A stretch of 64,000 nucleotides of DNA, taken from assembly GCA_013360405.1 (NCBI GenBank), contig JABWBR010000003.1:1-64000 (forward strand), in the 5' to 3' direction. Both the position numbers and the translations under genes were made by a program. Positions 1-12,350 of this stretch are shown in pieces. The notes below the pieces were generated by a model. That model made no database searches. It was not told where the DNA came from and saw only the letters and a list, made by a program, of their open reading frames with translations. Position 1 is the first letter of the stretch. The number at the start of each line of letters is the position of its first letter. Origin of the DNA: Saprospiraceae bacterium. Its GTDB lineage: Bacteria > Bacteroidota > Bacteroidia > Chitinophagales > Saprospiraceae.

Positions 1-108
1 GAAGACGCGATTGCTCTTCGTTTGAATTTGAAACTTTTTGTCTGACTTCTTGCCCATTTTAGGTTGACTTTTCAGGTCAAGCTATTTTAGGCAAACACAG
101 TTTTTTTT

Positions 109-139
109 AACTGATAACTGACAACCGACAACCGAGAAC
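109..139 (-). repeat. One-armed word run A1 (7-nt words)
   Basis: AACTGAT, AACTGAC, AACCGAC, AACCGAG, AAC at 7-nt steps, the same AACNGAN words as the right arms of A2-A4, touching the stop of the 139-1008 gene. No complementary arm is seen in the first 108 bases, so the partner arm is missing. Confidence 0.65.
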
Positions 140-1008
140 TACTTAACTTTGGAAGTCATCAACAGCATATTCAGGGCGCGTTTGGCTTTGTCGCGTTGTT
201 CGGGGGTGCCGAGTTGCATAAGGCCTTCCCAGGTTTGGAAGCTCATCGACTTGGCCACCTGCTTGCGGAACTCCTGCTCCACAGAAGATACGCGCTCTCT
301 GGAGGTATTTTTACCGGCTATGTCTATTGACTTTTTCGCGGGTTCGCGTTGTACTACGCTTACTTTTTCGGCAGTGGTCCTCGACTCGATCACAGGCGCC
401 TTAGAGCGGCTGCGCGAAACAAAGCGTTTGTCCAGGTCGAATTTGTCGATCAGTTTATTCATACTCCAACCGTAGTCGTAATTGCGCAGGGCTTCCTTCA
501 TAGGCATCACGCGTTCGCCGGCGTGGTCGCGGGCTATAGACCTTAGCTCCGATTTGGAGAAGTCGCCGGTATAGGCGTCGATGATCACCGCGGCCATGAG
601 CACTTCGGGTTTGAGGGTGTACTGGGTCGACATATCTTTCACCTCTTTCTCCCATTTGCGCACTGTGGACATCACAAACCGGTCTTCGTTATACAATCGC
701 TTGAGTTGACTTTGAATCGACTCTGTTTCGATAGCAGGAGATTCTTCGACATTCCTGGATGCTGACTTGCGAGTTTTCCTGGTAGGCGTATCGACGCTGG
801 CGATCGCCGGTGGCGCCGAGAGGTCGTCTTCACTGAGGCTTCCCATAGCCATATTGCCGTGCAATTTTTCGCCATTAACGATGACCTCTTCTTCTGTTTG
901 TCCAAATTTTTTGTCGGCGTCGTTGATATAACCGATACCGATAAAGCTAAGTGCGCCGCTGGCGAACAACACGCCAACAAATCCAACGAGGGTAAAAAAT
1001 GATTTCAT
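139..1008 (-). CDS. Membrane-anchored protein of unknown function
   Basis: I do not recognise the family. The 289-residue protein has one N-terminal hydrophobic segment (about residues 4-28), then a polar Ser/Thr/Arg-rich linker, a more ordered stretch around residues 95-185 that includes YTLKPEVLMAA and YTGDFSKSE, a second basic linker and a helical C-terminus. It starts 12 bp after the stop of the GH73 glucosaminidase gene, and both proteins have a single N-terminal membrane segment. I infer an operon and a shared role at the cell wall. Its stop codon (139-141) directly touches a word-repeat element. Confidence 0.7.
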   Translation of the reverse strand: MKSFFTLVGFVGVLFASGALSFIGIGYINDADKKFGQTEEEVIVNGEKLHGNMAMGSLSEDDLSAPPAIASVDTPTRKTRKSASRNVEESPAIETESIQSQLKRLYNEDRFVMSTVRKWEKEVKDMSTQYTLKPEVLMAAVIIDAYTGDFSKSELRSIARDHAGERVMPMKEALRNYDYGWSMNKLIDKFDLDKRFVSRSRSKAPVIESRTTAEKVSVVQREPAKKSIDIAGKNTSRERVSSVEQEFRKQVAKSMSFQTWEGLMQLGTPEQRDKAKRALNMLLMTSKVK

Positions 1009-1020
1009 GAGTGCAAATTT

Positions 1021-1938
1021 TTATTGGTTAATAATTTCGTAATCAATCTTCCAAAGCTGGTAGGTTTCGATGATCAGTGTGAGTTTTTCTGCGTAACGCC
1101 TGGAAGTGGCATAACCCGACATTTTGAGGCCCACCGACCAGGCCGCGTAATAGGGCACGACATCCTTGCCGTATATTTTTTTGGGTATTTGGTAAATAGA
1201 ACCTACCTGGTATTGGCTTATCCAATTGTATCGCTTGCCCGCCAACAGCATACTATGGTGGCGGTAGCTATCCTCCGCCGATTCGTACATCTGAAAGCGG
1301 TCATAGTCGTGGTCGTCGCTTTGCTGCAGACATCCATATGCAATGCGGTGAGGGTAGAAATCATTGTCGTCGATGACGCCGTCTTTGCGGTAATCCGATT
1401 TTTTGATGCACTTGATGCCGAAATGGTTGTTGCCGATGGTAGCCAGGCGGCTGCGGCCCGCGTCGGTCTCCAGGATACCCTGCGCAAGGGTGACGCTCGC
1501 TGGAATTTTGGCTTTCAGCATCTCCGCTTCAGCCAAGGGCCTGTATTGCTCGATATAGTCCAGAAACGCCTTCATACTACGGCGTTTGCCCGTGCTAAAG
1601 CGCTCTGCCAGCCTGGCTTCTACGGCGGCCCGATCCCAGGTATACGGGCCTTTTTGACGGGGTTTTCTTATGGAAGACGAGGACGGGAAGGATGAAGCTA
1701 AAGCATCTTCCTGTAAGTAATACGCGGCCAATTTTTGGGCAAACACCTCCCCTACTGCTTCCGCGCCGGTTTTGAAGTCGGAAGACATTTTGCGCACCAC
1801 CGGCATTTTCGACATGCCGTCGATGAAGTCGTTGATTTCGTACCAATATCTGGAAACGATTATCCAGGGGAGCACTACCGCTACGAAGGCCAATACCATA
1901 CCCCTACCCAATGCTTCCAAACAAGATCCCTGCCCCAT
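1021..1938 (-). CDS. Membrane-anchored glucosaminidase domain protein (GH73-like)
   Basis: Predicted peptidoglycan hydrolase of the mannosyl-glycoprotein endo-beta-N-acetylglucosaminidase/FlgJ type, which cuts the glycan strand of the wall. Residues about 14-30 form a membrane anchor. After a linker, the catalytic domain covers about 118-280. It contains PASVTLAQGILETDAGRS, where Glu157 fits the general acid, and the family block IGNNHFGIKC. The C-terminal part (YAEKLTLIIETYQLWKIDYE) is usual for Bacteroidota members. The 289-residue membrane protein follows 12 bp downstream. The catalytic family is clear; the substrate bond is inferred from the family. Confidence 0.88.
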   Translation of the reverse strand: MGQGSCLEALGRGMVLAFVAVVLPWIIVSRYWYEINDFIDGMSKMPVVRKMSSDFKTGAEAVGEVFAQKLAAYYLQEDALASSFPSSSSIRKPRQKGPYTWDRAAVEARLAERFSTGKRRSMKAFLDYIEQYRPLAEAEMLKAKIPASVTLAQGILETDAGRSRLATIGNNHFGIKCIKKSDYRKDGVIDDNDFYPHRIAYGCLQQSDDHDYDRFQMYESAEDSYRHHSMLLAGKRYNWISQYQVGSIYQIPKKIYGKDVVPYYAAWSVGLKMSGYATSRRYAEKLTLIIETYQLWKIDYEIINQ

Positions 1939-2285
1939 TGCATTGATTTAGTTATACCACAATACCTTGTTCAGGAATCATAGGGTGAAAATGCGAGCTT
2001 GTGTGGGCTATCTTTTTACTAATGAAATGGCTTTGTTGGTGACGACCGGGAACCGTCCCGGGTGGTAACGAGGTAACCACGACGCATGAACCCGGTTGGT
2101 AACTGCCCTGTCACCCTGCCACCTTGTCACCTTGTCACCTAAAATTGTGGATGGGAATAGGTATTTCGGCCTTTTACGGCCTTTATTGCGACCGAATTTA
2201 CGGTTATTTGCCGATTTCGAGTATTAATTTGGTAGAATTGTGTGTCAGGTACTTGCAGGCCTGACAGTGGTAGGATACGCTTAGG
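1939..2285. other. 347-bp gene-free gap with a class B repeat and a small hairpin
   Basis: No credible gene is seen. The gap holds a class B word-repeat element (2038-2139) and a perfect 7-bp inverted repeat TGTCAGG / CCTGACA at 2243-2266, about 20 bp past the DUF5995 stop. No T-tract follows the small hairpin on the minus strand, so its role as a terminator is uncertain. The glucosaminidase promoter should lie in 1939-2037, but no clear TANNTTTG box was found there. Confidence 0.5.
2038..2139 (+). repeat. Word-repeat element B1 (8-nt words, GGTGACAN class)
   Basis: The left end reads GGTGACGACC, the same first ten bases as the copies at 28532 and 54930 (minus strand). The middle holds GGTGGTAACGAGGTAACC and the right arm is a run of GTCACC-type 8-mers (CTTGTCAC repeated). 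The left half resembles the copy at 18115-18186. It lies between the glucosaminidase 5' end and the DUF5995 3' end. Confidence 0.7.
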
Positions 2286-2975
2286 CTACGGATCGCACAG
2301 TCGCTCCCCTCTTTCCAATACCCGGCTTTCCTGCTCTTTTTTGATTTGGTGGCGTTGGCTTTCATCAGATGCGGCGAGCAATTGCAAGGCTACATTCCAG
2401 ACGTCGTGGCGCCAGGCGGTGATGAGTTGGGAAAGCAGCCATTCATCCATACGCCCCATGAGGCGGTCGACGAGCGCCATTGCCGGAGACAGGGGTTCTA
2501 CAACGGTGTCTTGCACGGCATCGATGGTATCGCCGATAATCTGATTGACGGTTTCGTGGTCGTTTTGCCGTAAGCGTTTCTGAGTTTCGTCCAATCCGGC
2601 CCAATCACTGCGCAGGCAATCGTACAAAGCCAACGGCAGATCGTAATTGATGTGCGCGTTGACGCCGAGTAGCAGGTTTTGCATGACATGCGTGCCTTGT
2701 GCTTTTGCCGCATCGTGTGCCTGTCGCCACACTGCCGGCGCGTGTGCAGGGTTTTGGTCGTATTGCGCAAGCGCATCGAAGTAGTAATCGGCAAATCGCA
2801 ACATAAGCGTGGCCACCCAGGACGGATGGGCAAAACGCCCTTCCTGGATGGCCACGGGCATGTTTGCGCTCATCATGCTGTAGCAGCGCAGGAAAATATA
2901 ACGTCTGTCGCCAACTTTCTCCCAGCTTTGAGCCCGGTTTACCATCTCTTGGAAGACCTGATCTGTCTGTTGCAT
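2286..2975 (-). CDS. DUF5995 family protein
   Basis: A 229-residue soluble protein with no signal peptide. It matches the DUF5995 pattern: an N-terminal helix ending in FLRCYSMMSANM, a middle LMLRFADYYFDAL helix and the hallmark LLGVNAHINYDLPLAL around residues 110-125, followed by a helical C-terminus. The His and Asn of NAHINYDL could be a metal or substrate site, but no biochemical function is known to me. It is a single gene with its own gap on the 3' side; the T9SS protein gene ends 38 bp upstream on the same strand. Confidence 0.75.
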   Translation of the reverse strand: MQQTDQVFQEMVNRAQSWEKVGDRRYIFLRCYSMMSANMPVAIQEGRFAHPSWVATLMLRFADYYFDALAQYDQNPAHAPAVWRQAHDAAKAQGTHVMQNLLLGVNAHINYDLPLALYDCLRSDWAGLDETQKRLRQNDHETVNQIIGDTIDAVQDTVVEPLSPAMALVDRLMGRMDEWLLSQLITAWRHDVWNVALQLLAASDESQRHQIKKEQESRVLERGERLCDP

Positions 2976-3013
2976 TAAGCAAAGAAAACAAGAAATGAGC
3001 AGATCTGCTCGCG

Positions 3014-5656
3014 TTACTTCATTTTCAACAATTTTTCAACAGCGACACGGCTGCCGTTCGACCAATATTCCAGGCCATAGTAACCCAAGGGCAAGTCGCC
3101 CGTTTCCAGTGTCTGGCGACGGTTTGTCAGTGCTTGCCTGAGCAGAACTTTGCCGGTCAGATCGTGCAAACGGATTTCTGCGCTGTCGCCAATAAGCCGG
3201 CCAATCGTTTCTACCGTAATTTGTCCGGTAAAAGGATTGGGATATACCCGCAGTAGATTGGCCTGTGCCGCCTCGTCTACGTTTGTCATAAAGGGCACAT
3301 CGAAGGAAAACACCCAGGAGCAGCCATATCCTTCCGTAACTGTCAGCGTGTAACTGCCGGCTGTTAGTCCGGTAATGTTGCTGCTGTTTGCGCCATTACT
3401 CCACTGGTATTGATACACATTCACCCCTCCTGTGACCGATACCGAAATGGCGCCGTTGCCCGAGCCGTTATCGGGTGTAATAGTTGCATTTGTAATTACG
3501 ACGGGGCCGGTCACCGCCACCAGGACGGTTACGGTGCTATCGCATCCCAACTGGTTGGTAAAAACGTACGTATATATGCCGGTTTCGCCGGTGATCTCGC
3601 CGTTGGGCAATTGGTAGGTTTGACCGGAACAGAGCATGGTGTCGATTTCGACATAATCACTTCCAAAAACCGACAGCGTTGTGGTAATAACGCTATCGCA
3701 GCCGGCTTGTCCTGTCAGTGTTACTGGGTAAACTCCCGATGTAGTCGCCGTTGAGCCATCGGGCAGCACATAAGTGTCTCCTTCACAAATCGAAGCAGCG
3801 AGGTTGGTTTGCGGTATTGGAATCTGTGTTAATTCTACCGATCCCATTTCTACTAAACAACCGTAATTGACGCTTACGCTGTAGGTTCCGCCGGCAGAAA
3901 CCGTAATACTTTGGGTGGTTTCGCCCGTCGACCACAGATAACTGTCGCCTTGTTCCAGGGCGGTCAATACGATGCTTTCGCCTTCGCATAAGACGGTTGC
4001 CGAGGCCGTTATTACGTTTCCGCAAGCTCGGATGGAGTGGAAAAACGTGCGATTGTTAAACCCGCGAATCCCCGTGGAGGCGAAGTAATTACCGTTGCAA
4101 CTCAGGGGTAGTACGCTTTCTACGCCCATATTGGTGATATCGTCGGGATTGGGTATCAAATCGTAATCCACTACTAGTAGAGGATCGGCTTGAATCCGGT
4201 AGATACGGGAAGTGAGATAAATACCGAAATCATTGGGTTGGGTCACGTGGGCGGCGAGCAAAAGGTTGCCGTCGTCGAGCAGGTGCAGGTCGACGCCTAC
4301 ATCGTTGAGTGCCTCGCCAAAGATCAACGAATCAATCGTGTCACCGGTTGTAGCATCGAGCCGGTATAGTAACACATCGAGTTGCTGGGTGTCAGTGGCT
4401 CGGCTGCCGGCTATAGTCAATTGCTGAGCGGACTCGATATACTCGATTGATTGCAGGGCGTTGGCATTGATGATTTTTGACCACGACGCCTCGCCGTTAA
4501 GGTCTGCTTTCAATACGAATAAAAGGTCTGAAAATGCCCGGTTAACCGTAATCGCATAGCCATCGCCGGTGAAAGCCACATCGCCGGCTCGTTCAAAAAA
4601 GCCGAGCAGGTGGAATTCCGACCATAGCGAATCGAGGGCAAAGGAAAGTTTGGTCAACACGAGGTCTTCCGCATTGAGCGCCCCGCCCACGCCAGCCGTA
4701 CTGGCCAGCAGGTAGCCGTCGGGGGCGGCAGCCAAAGCCGGCGAATAACGCTGACCGTTGGTGGCGAACGGCCCGCCGTCAGCTTTGCCGAATTTATGGA
4801 TGGGTGCGTTTGCATCGGGCTCAAAATCGCCGTTTATTTTCAAAACCATTACCTTAACCGTCGTATCGGCTTCCGTGCAGTGGGTGCATTCGCCAGCCAC
4901 GACATAGCCGCCTCCCGGGGCGTGTTCTACATCGAGGAAATTGGAAACGCCGCCGATTTCAGCGCCGTAAGCCCTGTAGGCCAATTGGTTGCCCTGGTTG
5001 TCGGTTTTCATCAGGTAGGCTTCGCCGTTCCACTGGCCGGCAATGACGAAATCGCCTTCCGGCGTTTCGAGCATCTTGTAGCCGCGGTTGATATCGGTTT
5101 CAACTATTCCAAACGTCTGGGTATAGCTGCATACCCCCACGCCGGGCCCCACCGGCGAGCCGCCGGTAGTAACCCGCACCTGTGCGCTGCCCGCCGAAGG
5201 CAGCCCGTCGGGCAGCGTGATCGTGTAGTCGGCACTTTGTCCCAGGGCCGGAATGGCCAGGTCGAGGCAGGTCTGGGCGATGCACTGCCGGTTGCTGCAA
5301 ACCACGATAATGAGGTTGGGGTCGTGTTCATAAGCTTCAAAACACACCTTAACCGTAGCGGGAATTACGCCCTGCCAATCATAGGCTGCCTGGTACTGCA
5401 AATTGGGCAACACGGGAAAAGGACAGGACCCCGTGCCGAAGTATTGCACCCACTCCTCATTTTCTACCCTGATACTCCAACCTGGGTCGGCAGGGTCAAA
5501 GGGGTCGGTGCAGGTAGTGGTTGAAGTACCACTGAGCACCGTAACACCCACATTGATTTGAGATGTCAGGTGGGGAAGTGCAAATAAGCACAGAAGGCAT
5601 ACCTGTAAATATCGTATAGCTATTCGGTTTTGGAGGTTTTGCTTATTACTTTTCAT
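3014..5656 (-). CDS. Secreted protein with type IX sorting domain
   Basis: A large extracellular protein. The frame is open to 5755, but I place the start at 5656 because it gives a normal signal peptide (MKSNKQNLQNRIAIRYLQVC, hydrophobic core, cleavage near LTSQ) and 880 residues. The middle (about 190-560) resembles propeller repeats of the kind seen in secreted T9SS proteins (MLETPEGDFVIAGQW and similar). It is followed by two near-repeat modules with CEGDTYVLPDG and CSGQTYQLPNG and a CDSVITTTLSV ending, then a short Ig-like segment. The last ~80 residues (VYPNPFTGQITVE ... VEKLLKMK) are a type A T9SS C-terminal domain. It is probably exported to the surface; its ligand is unknown. Confidence 0.82.
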   Translation of the reverse strand: MKSNKQNLQNRIAIRYLQVCLLCLFALPHLTSQINVGVTVLSGTSTTTCTDPFDPADPGWSIRVENEEWVQYFGTGSCPFPVLPNLQYQAAYDWQGVIPATVKVCFEAYEHDPNLIIVVCSNRQCIAQTCLDLAIPALGQSADYTITLPDGLPSAGSAQVRVTTGGSPVGPGVGVCSYTQTFGIVETDINRGYKMLETPEGDFVIAGQWNGEAYLMKTDNQGNQLAYRAYGAEIGGVSNFLDVEHAPGGGYVVAGECTHCTEADTTVKVMVLKINGDFEPDANAPIHKFGKADGGPFATNGQRYSPALAAAPDGYLLASTAGVGGALNAEDLVLTKLSFALDSLWSEFHLLGFFERAGDVAFTGDGYAITVNRAFSDLLFVLKADLNGEASWSKIINANALQSIEYIESAQQLTIAGSRATDTQQLDVLLYRLDATTGDTIDSLIFGEALNDVGVDLHLLDDGNLLLAAHVTQPNDFGIYLTSRIYRIQADPLLVVDYDLIPNPDDITNMGVESVLPLSCNGNYFASTGIRGFNNRTFFHSIRACGNVITASATVLCEGESIVLTALEQGDSYLWSTGETTQSITVSAGGTYSVSVNYGCLVEMGSVELTQIPIPQTNLAASICEGDTYVLPDGSTATTSGVYPVTLTGQAGCDSVITTTLSVFGSDYVEIDTMLCSGQTYQLPNGEITGETGIYTYVFTNQLGCDSTVTVLVAVTGPVVITNATITPDNGSGNGAISVSVTGGVNVYQYQWSNGANSSNITGLTAGSYTLTVTEGYGCSWVFSFDVPFMTNVDEAAQANLLRVYPNPFTGQITVETIGRLIGDSAEIRLHDLTGKVLLRQALTNRRQTLETGDLPLGYYGLEYWSNGSRVAVEKLLKMK

Positions 5657-5820
5657 GGCTGCATTGTTTTGTGTTGGTTGATGAATTTCCATGCAATATG
5701 CAGCAGGGGGATTAGAATTGTCAATCTTTTGAAGTACAGACGCCCTTAGCGTCAATAGAAAGCATATTTTAACAAAAAACTATCTTTTACTACCAAAAAA
5801 GGGGCAATCGCTACAAAGTG

Positions 5821-5916
5821 GGTTGTCAGTTGTCTGTTATCCGTTCTCTGTTCTCCGTTATCTTATCTTTGCCAGTTAGGCAGATAACAGATAACAGAGA
5901 ACAGAGAACAGAGAAC
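5821..5916 (-). repeat. Word-repeat palindrome A2 (7-nt words, GTTNTCN class)
   Basis: The left arm is six 7-mers of form GTTNTCN. The core CTTATCTTTGCCAGTTA is at 5862-5878. The right arm is 7-mers of form AACAGAN and ends 2 bp from the stop of the propeller gene (5918). The arms are complementary but their words are not in strict mirror order. The core holds TATCTTTG (5864-5871), a perfect -7-like box pointing toward the 3' end of the neighbouring gene. Related copies lie at 12351-12436 and 13619-13754. Confidence 0.85.
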
Positions 5917-5917
5917 A

Positions 5918-8900
5918 TCACCACTTCGGCCATCTACCCGGCGTATACGGTGCATTATTTTTCTCCAGTTCTTCCTCCAACTTTTTCAAGTCGGCATCGA
6001 TAGCTTTGAGTTCCTGCAGCACCGGGCCGAATTGTTTGTTAGCTACCTCATAAGCATCGCGGAATGTAGCAGTGGGCGCCGAGGTAACCGTCCACATGCC
6101 GCCTTCAACGATACCGACCCGGTCGCTGATCGAAGGCGCCGTTTCAAATTCGCGGCGGGCGCGGGTGGCATCGCCGTTGAGTTTTTCATTGACGGCAGCC
6201 AAGCGCAACTCGAGGTTGTAAACCTGTTGTGTCAGGGATTGCACTGGGGCGGGCATGTCTTGTATGGCCGTTTTGATCTGGCCAAGTTTGTACGACATAG
6301 TACCGTTGATATCCTGGGCGGCGCCGACGGCCTTGCGCAGGTCGGCAACTTTTTTGCAGAATTCGTCGTAGTCTTTTTTGTCAGCAGCGGGCAGGGTGGC
6401 TACGTTGAGCGACTTGCATTCAAAACTAACCGGGCCTGCCAGGGTAGTCAGATTGCCGTTTTCAAACAATTGCATGGTTACATTATACGTGCCCGGCATA
6501 GCCAGGTGCCCGGTTTCTGCACCGCCAAACAATTGATCAGGCGGTGGCACGTAGCGCTGATTGGTGGGCGCCGGCGTGGCATAGCGAAAATCCCAGACAA
6601 TGCGCTTCAAACCTTTTTTGGCGGATTCTTTGAGATGGCGCACGACGTTGCCGGATGCGTCGGTGACGGTAAAAAGCAGATAGGGCGCAGGCTGCAGGTC
6701 TTCTAACCGCAGACTGTCGATACTGGGATAGTATATTTTTTCGCCTTTCTCTAATTTAGCCTTTTCGGCTTCGCGACGCTTTTCTTTGATGGTCTTGACG
6801 TCTTCTTTTAGATAATAGGTAAAAACGGCGCCCACCGCCGGATTGGGCGTAGCGAAATAACTGGCGCCCTGGTGGCCTTTATCGCGCACGCCCAGCGGAT
6901 AGCTTTCGATGAACATCCAGGCTTCCTTTTCGGCCATCAAAACGGCGTTTTTATCCAGGTCTGCCTTTTTCAGGCTGCGTAGCGGCGTATAGTCGTCGAG
7001 GATGTAGAAGCCGCGGCCAAATGTGCCCAGCACGAGATCGTTTTCGCGGCGCTGAATCTCTATGTCGCGAACAGCGATAGTGGGCAGTCCAGCTTTGAGT
7101 TGTATCCATTGCTTGCCGCCGTCATTGCTAAAGAAGCAACCGAACTCTGTACCCACAAACAACAGATTGGGGTCGACATGGTCTTCGGCGATTGTATACA
7201 CGCTTCCGCGCTCGGGCAGGTTGGCGGCTATCGACGACCAGGTGCGGCCGCCATCGGTGGTTTTGAGTACGTAGGGCTTGAAGTCGCCGTAGCGGTGATG
7301 GTTGAAGCAAACGTATGCCGTATTGGCATCGTGCAGCGAAGCGATAATCTGATGCACATAGCTCATCTCGGGCACGCCGGGCAGTTTATCGATGGACGTC
7401 CAGGTGCGGCCGCCGTCGGTGGTTCGCTGTATGAGTCCGTCGTCGGTGCCTACCCACAATACGTTGGGGTCGAATTTCGATTCTGCAATAGTAGTTGTTT
7501 GGCCGAAGATATCCGTACTCTGGTTTTTCGCAATGGCGTCTACACTCCACACTTTGCCCATCAGTTCGAGTTTGTTGCGGTCTACCTGGCGCGTCAGGTC
7601 GGGGCTGATTACTTCCCAAGAGTTGCCGCGGTCGTTGGTGCGGAACAGGCGGTTGGCGCCGAAATATACACGGGTGTGGCTGTGTTGGCTGATGAGCAGG
7701 GGCGCATCCCAGTTCCAGCGATAGGGCGCGTCGCCTTCGCGTTCTACGGGGCGGATATACAGGTATTCGCCGCTGCGGCGGTCGAAACGGGAGAGGCCGC
7801 CGTATTGGCTCTGGGCGTAGATGATATTGGGATCAGTGGGATCGACCTGGGTTTCAAAGCCGTCGCCGATGGAAGTGACATACCAATCGGAGTTGACGAT
7901 GCCGTTGCCGGAGATCGTGCGGCTGGGGCCCGCCAGACTGAAGTTGTCCTGCGTGCCGCCGTGCACGTGGTAAAAAGGCGTAGCGTTGTCGGTAGACACT
8001 TTATAAAACTGGGTAACGGGCAGGTTGGTTTTAAAGTCCCAGCTTGCCGCAAAATCCCAGGTTTCGTAGATGCCGCCGTCGCAGCCCACCAGCAGGTGGT
8101 TGGTGTCGTTGGGATCTATCCAGATGCAGTGGTTGTCGATATGTTTGTTTAATTCACCCAGGTTGCGCACGGTTTTTCCGCCGTCGTCGCTCACCTTATA
8201 ATAGGTGTCGGTAATAAAAATGCGGTCAGGGTTGAGTGGGTCGCAGACTACTTCGTTGTAGTAGTTGCCCGAAGTGTAAACTCCGCTTTTTTTCTCCCAG
8301 CTGGCGCCGCGGTCGCTGGAGCGATATATACCGCCTTTTCCTTCTGGTGCTTCGACCACGGCGTAGACGATATCGGGATTGGAAGGCGCCAGGGCGATAC
8401 CGATGCGACCGATGTCGCCGCCGGGAAGGCCTCCCTCTAGTTTGGTCCAGGTAGCGCCGCCATCAGTAGTTTTGTAAACCGCCGATTCAGGGCCGCCGCC
8501 GATATAGGTATAGACTTTACGCATGCGCTGTTGGAAAGCGGCGTAGAGTACATTGGGGTCACGGGGATCCATCAGCAGGTCGTTGCATCCGGTGAAATCG
8601 CTAACTGCTTTCACATTTTTCCAAGTAGCGCCGCCGTCGATCGATTTGTATACGCCGCGCTCGCCGCCTTCTTTCCACACGGGGCCGTAGGCGCCAACCC
8701 ATATCGTATTGGGGTTGCGGGGATCTACGACAATACTGGCGATATGCTCTGAGTTTTTCAGGCCCATATTTTTCCAGCTTTTTCCACCGTCATTACTGCG
8801 GTACACGCCATCGCCGTAGGCAACGGAACGCTGGTTGTTATTTTCGCCCGTGCCTACCCACACCACATTGGGGTTGGTGGGATCGAGTGATACGCAACCG

Positions 8901-9226
8901 ATTGAATACGAACCTTCGTCGTCAAAAATGGGCGTATAGGTAGTGCCGCGGTTGGTTGTTTTCCAAACGCCTCCGGAAGAAGAGGCTACATAATATTCGT
9001 TGTGATTGCGCGGATTAACGGCAAAATCGGAAATCCGGCCGGAGGTGACTGCCGGACCGATAGCGCGGAAAGAAAGTCCGGTGAAGGTACCTGCGTTAAA
9101 GGGATCTTTTTTCTCCGGTTTTTTTTCTTCTTTTTTGGTAGTAGGCGCTGCTCCTTTTTTTTGAGCAAAAACAGGCGCTGCCGCGATCATTGCAGCAAAT
9201 GCCAGCAGCCAAATTTTTTTGTGCAT
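5918..9226 (-). CDS. Secreted sortilin/VPS10-like BNR propeller protein
   Basis: A 1102-residue periplasmic or extracellular protein. The start at 9226 gives a signal peptide (MHKKIWLLAFAAMIAAAPVFA) followed by a Lys-rich linker. The bulk is a long series of BNR/Asp-box repeats of the form S-x-D-x-G-x-x-W (SNDGGKSWKN, SIDGGATWKN, TTDGGATWTK, SSDRGASWEK, TTDGGRTWTS), which form beta-propellers as in VPS10/sortilin proteins and sialidases. A C-terminal ~300-residue region has a beta-sandwich-like part and a coiled coil. There is no T9SS sorting domain. Such proteins are often annotated as glycosyl hydrolases, but I see no sialidase catalytic set, so binding is as likely as catalysis. Confidence 0.82.
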   Translation of the reverse strand: MHKKIWLLAFAAMIAAAPVFAQKKGAAPTTKKEEKKPEKKDPFNAGTFTGLSFRAIGPAVTSGRISDFAVNPRNHNEYYVASSSGGVWKTTNRGTTYTPIFDDEGSYSIGCVSLDPTNPNVVWVGTGENNNQRSVAYGDGVYRSNDGGKSWKNMGLKNSEHIASIVVDPRNPNTIWVGAYGPVWKEGGERGVYKSIDGGATWKNVKAVSDFTGCNDLLMDPRDPNVLYAAFQQRMRKVYTYIGGGPESAVYKTTDGGATWTKLEGGLPGGDIGRIGIALAPSNPDIVYAVVEAPEGKGGIYRSSDRGASWEKKSGVYTSGNYYNEVVCDPLNPDRIFITDTYYKVSDDGGKTVRNLGELNKHIDNHCIWIDPNDTNHLLVGCDGGIYETWDFAASWDFKTNLPVTQFYKVSTDNATPFYHVHGGTQDNFSLAGPSRTISGNGIVNSDWYVTSIGDGFETQVDPTDPNIIYAQSQYGGLSRFDRRSGEYLYIRPVEREGDAPYRWNWDAPLLISQHSHTRVYFGANRLFRTNDRGNSWEVISPDLTRQVDRNKLELMGKVWSVDAIAKNQSTDIFGQTTTIAESKFDPNVLWVGTDDGLIQRTTDGGRTWTSIDKLPGVPEMSYVHQIIASLHDANTAYVCFNHHRYGDFKPYVLKTTDGGRTWSSIAANLPERGSVYTIAEDHVDPNLLFVGTEFGCFFSNDGGKQWIQLKAGLPTIAVRDIEIQRRENDLVLGTFGRGFYILDDYTPLRSLKKADLDKNAVLMAEKEAWMFIESYPLGVRDKGHQGASYFATPNPAVGAVFTYYLKEDVKTIKEKRREAEKAKLEKGEKIYYPSIDSLRLEDLQPAPYLLFTVTDASGNVVRHLKESAKKGLKRIVWDFRYATPAPTNQRYVPPPDQLFGGAETGHLAMPGTYNVTMQLFENGNLTTLAGPVSFECKSLNVATLPAADKKDYDEFCKKVADLRKAVGAAQDINGTMSYKLGQIKTAIQDMPAPVQSLTQQVYNLELRLAAVNEKLNGDATRARREFETAPSISDRVGIVEGGMWTVTSAPTATFRDAYEVANKQFGPVLQELKAIDADLKKLEEELEKNNAPYTPGRWPKW

Positions 9227-9366
9227 GTCAGGTGTGTTATTTGTTAAAAAAAATAAGCCCCTAATATAAGCTATAGCCCGCATTTATTGATGTAAAAAAC
9301 CCCCACATTGATAATTGTTAGTAAAAACCTTGAGCTAAATCATCTTCACCAACCTTCAATAGGGGT

Positions 9367-9374
9367 TAATTTTG
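9367..9374 (+). promoter_or_regulatory. Putative -7 box (TAATTTTG) for ppdK
   Basis: TAATTTTG matches the Bacteroidota -7 consensus TANNTTTG exactly and lies about 90 bp before the ppdK start. No TTTG at the expected -33 distance was seen. The transcript would begin with the hairpin at 9387-9409. Confidence 0.45.
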
Positions 9375-9386
9375 GGACAACCAAAG

Positions 9387-9409
9387 CTTATTGTTCATTC
9401 GACAATAAG
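9387..9409 (+). promoter_or_regulatory. Inverted repeat in the ppdK leader
   Basis: CTTATTGT, a 7-nt loop, then ACAATAAG: a perfect 8-bp inverted repeat followed by TTTTATT, placed between the putative -7 box and the ppdK start. It could be an operator or an RNA hairpin (attenuator-like); the sequence alone does not decide. Confidence 0.4.
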
Positions 9410-9465
9410 TTTTATTACTTCAGCCCTAACATAGAATAATCAATTAGTTTACAAAAACGACAGTC

Positions 9466-12285
<2,820 letters not shown>

Positions 12286-12306
12286 AGTACAGTAACTTTC
12301 TTGTTG

Positions 12307-12347
12307 CCCCGTATTGGCCGTCATCCGCGGTTGATACGGGGTTTTTC
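12307..12347 (+). terminator. Rho-independent terminator of ppdK
   Basis: CCCCGTAT (12307-12314) pairs perfectly with ATACGGGG (12334-12341), followed by TTTTTC. It sits 21 bp after the ppdK stop. A class A word-repeat element starts only 3 bp later, so the two structures are separate. Confidence 0.85.
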
Positions 12348-12350
12348 ATT

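Noticed and set aside
5918..9226. Sialidase or other named glycosidase for the propeller protein
   Set aside because: Asp-box repeats are present but no Arg triad or Tyr/Glu pair of sialidases was identified.
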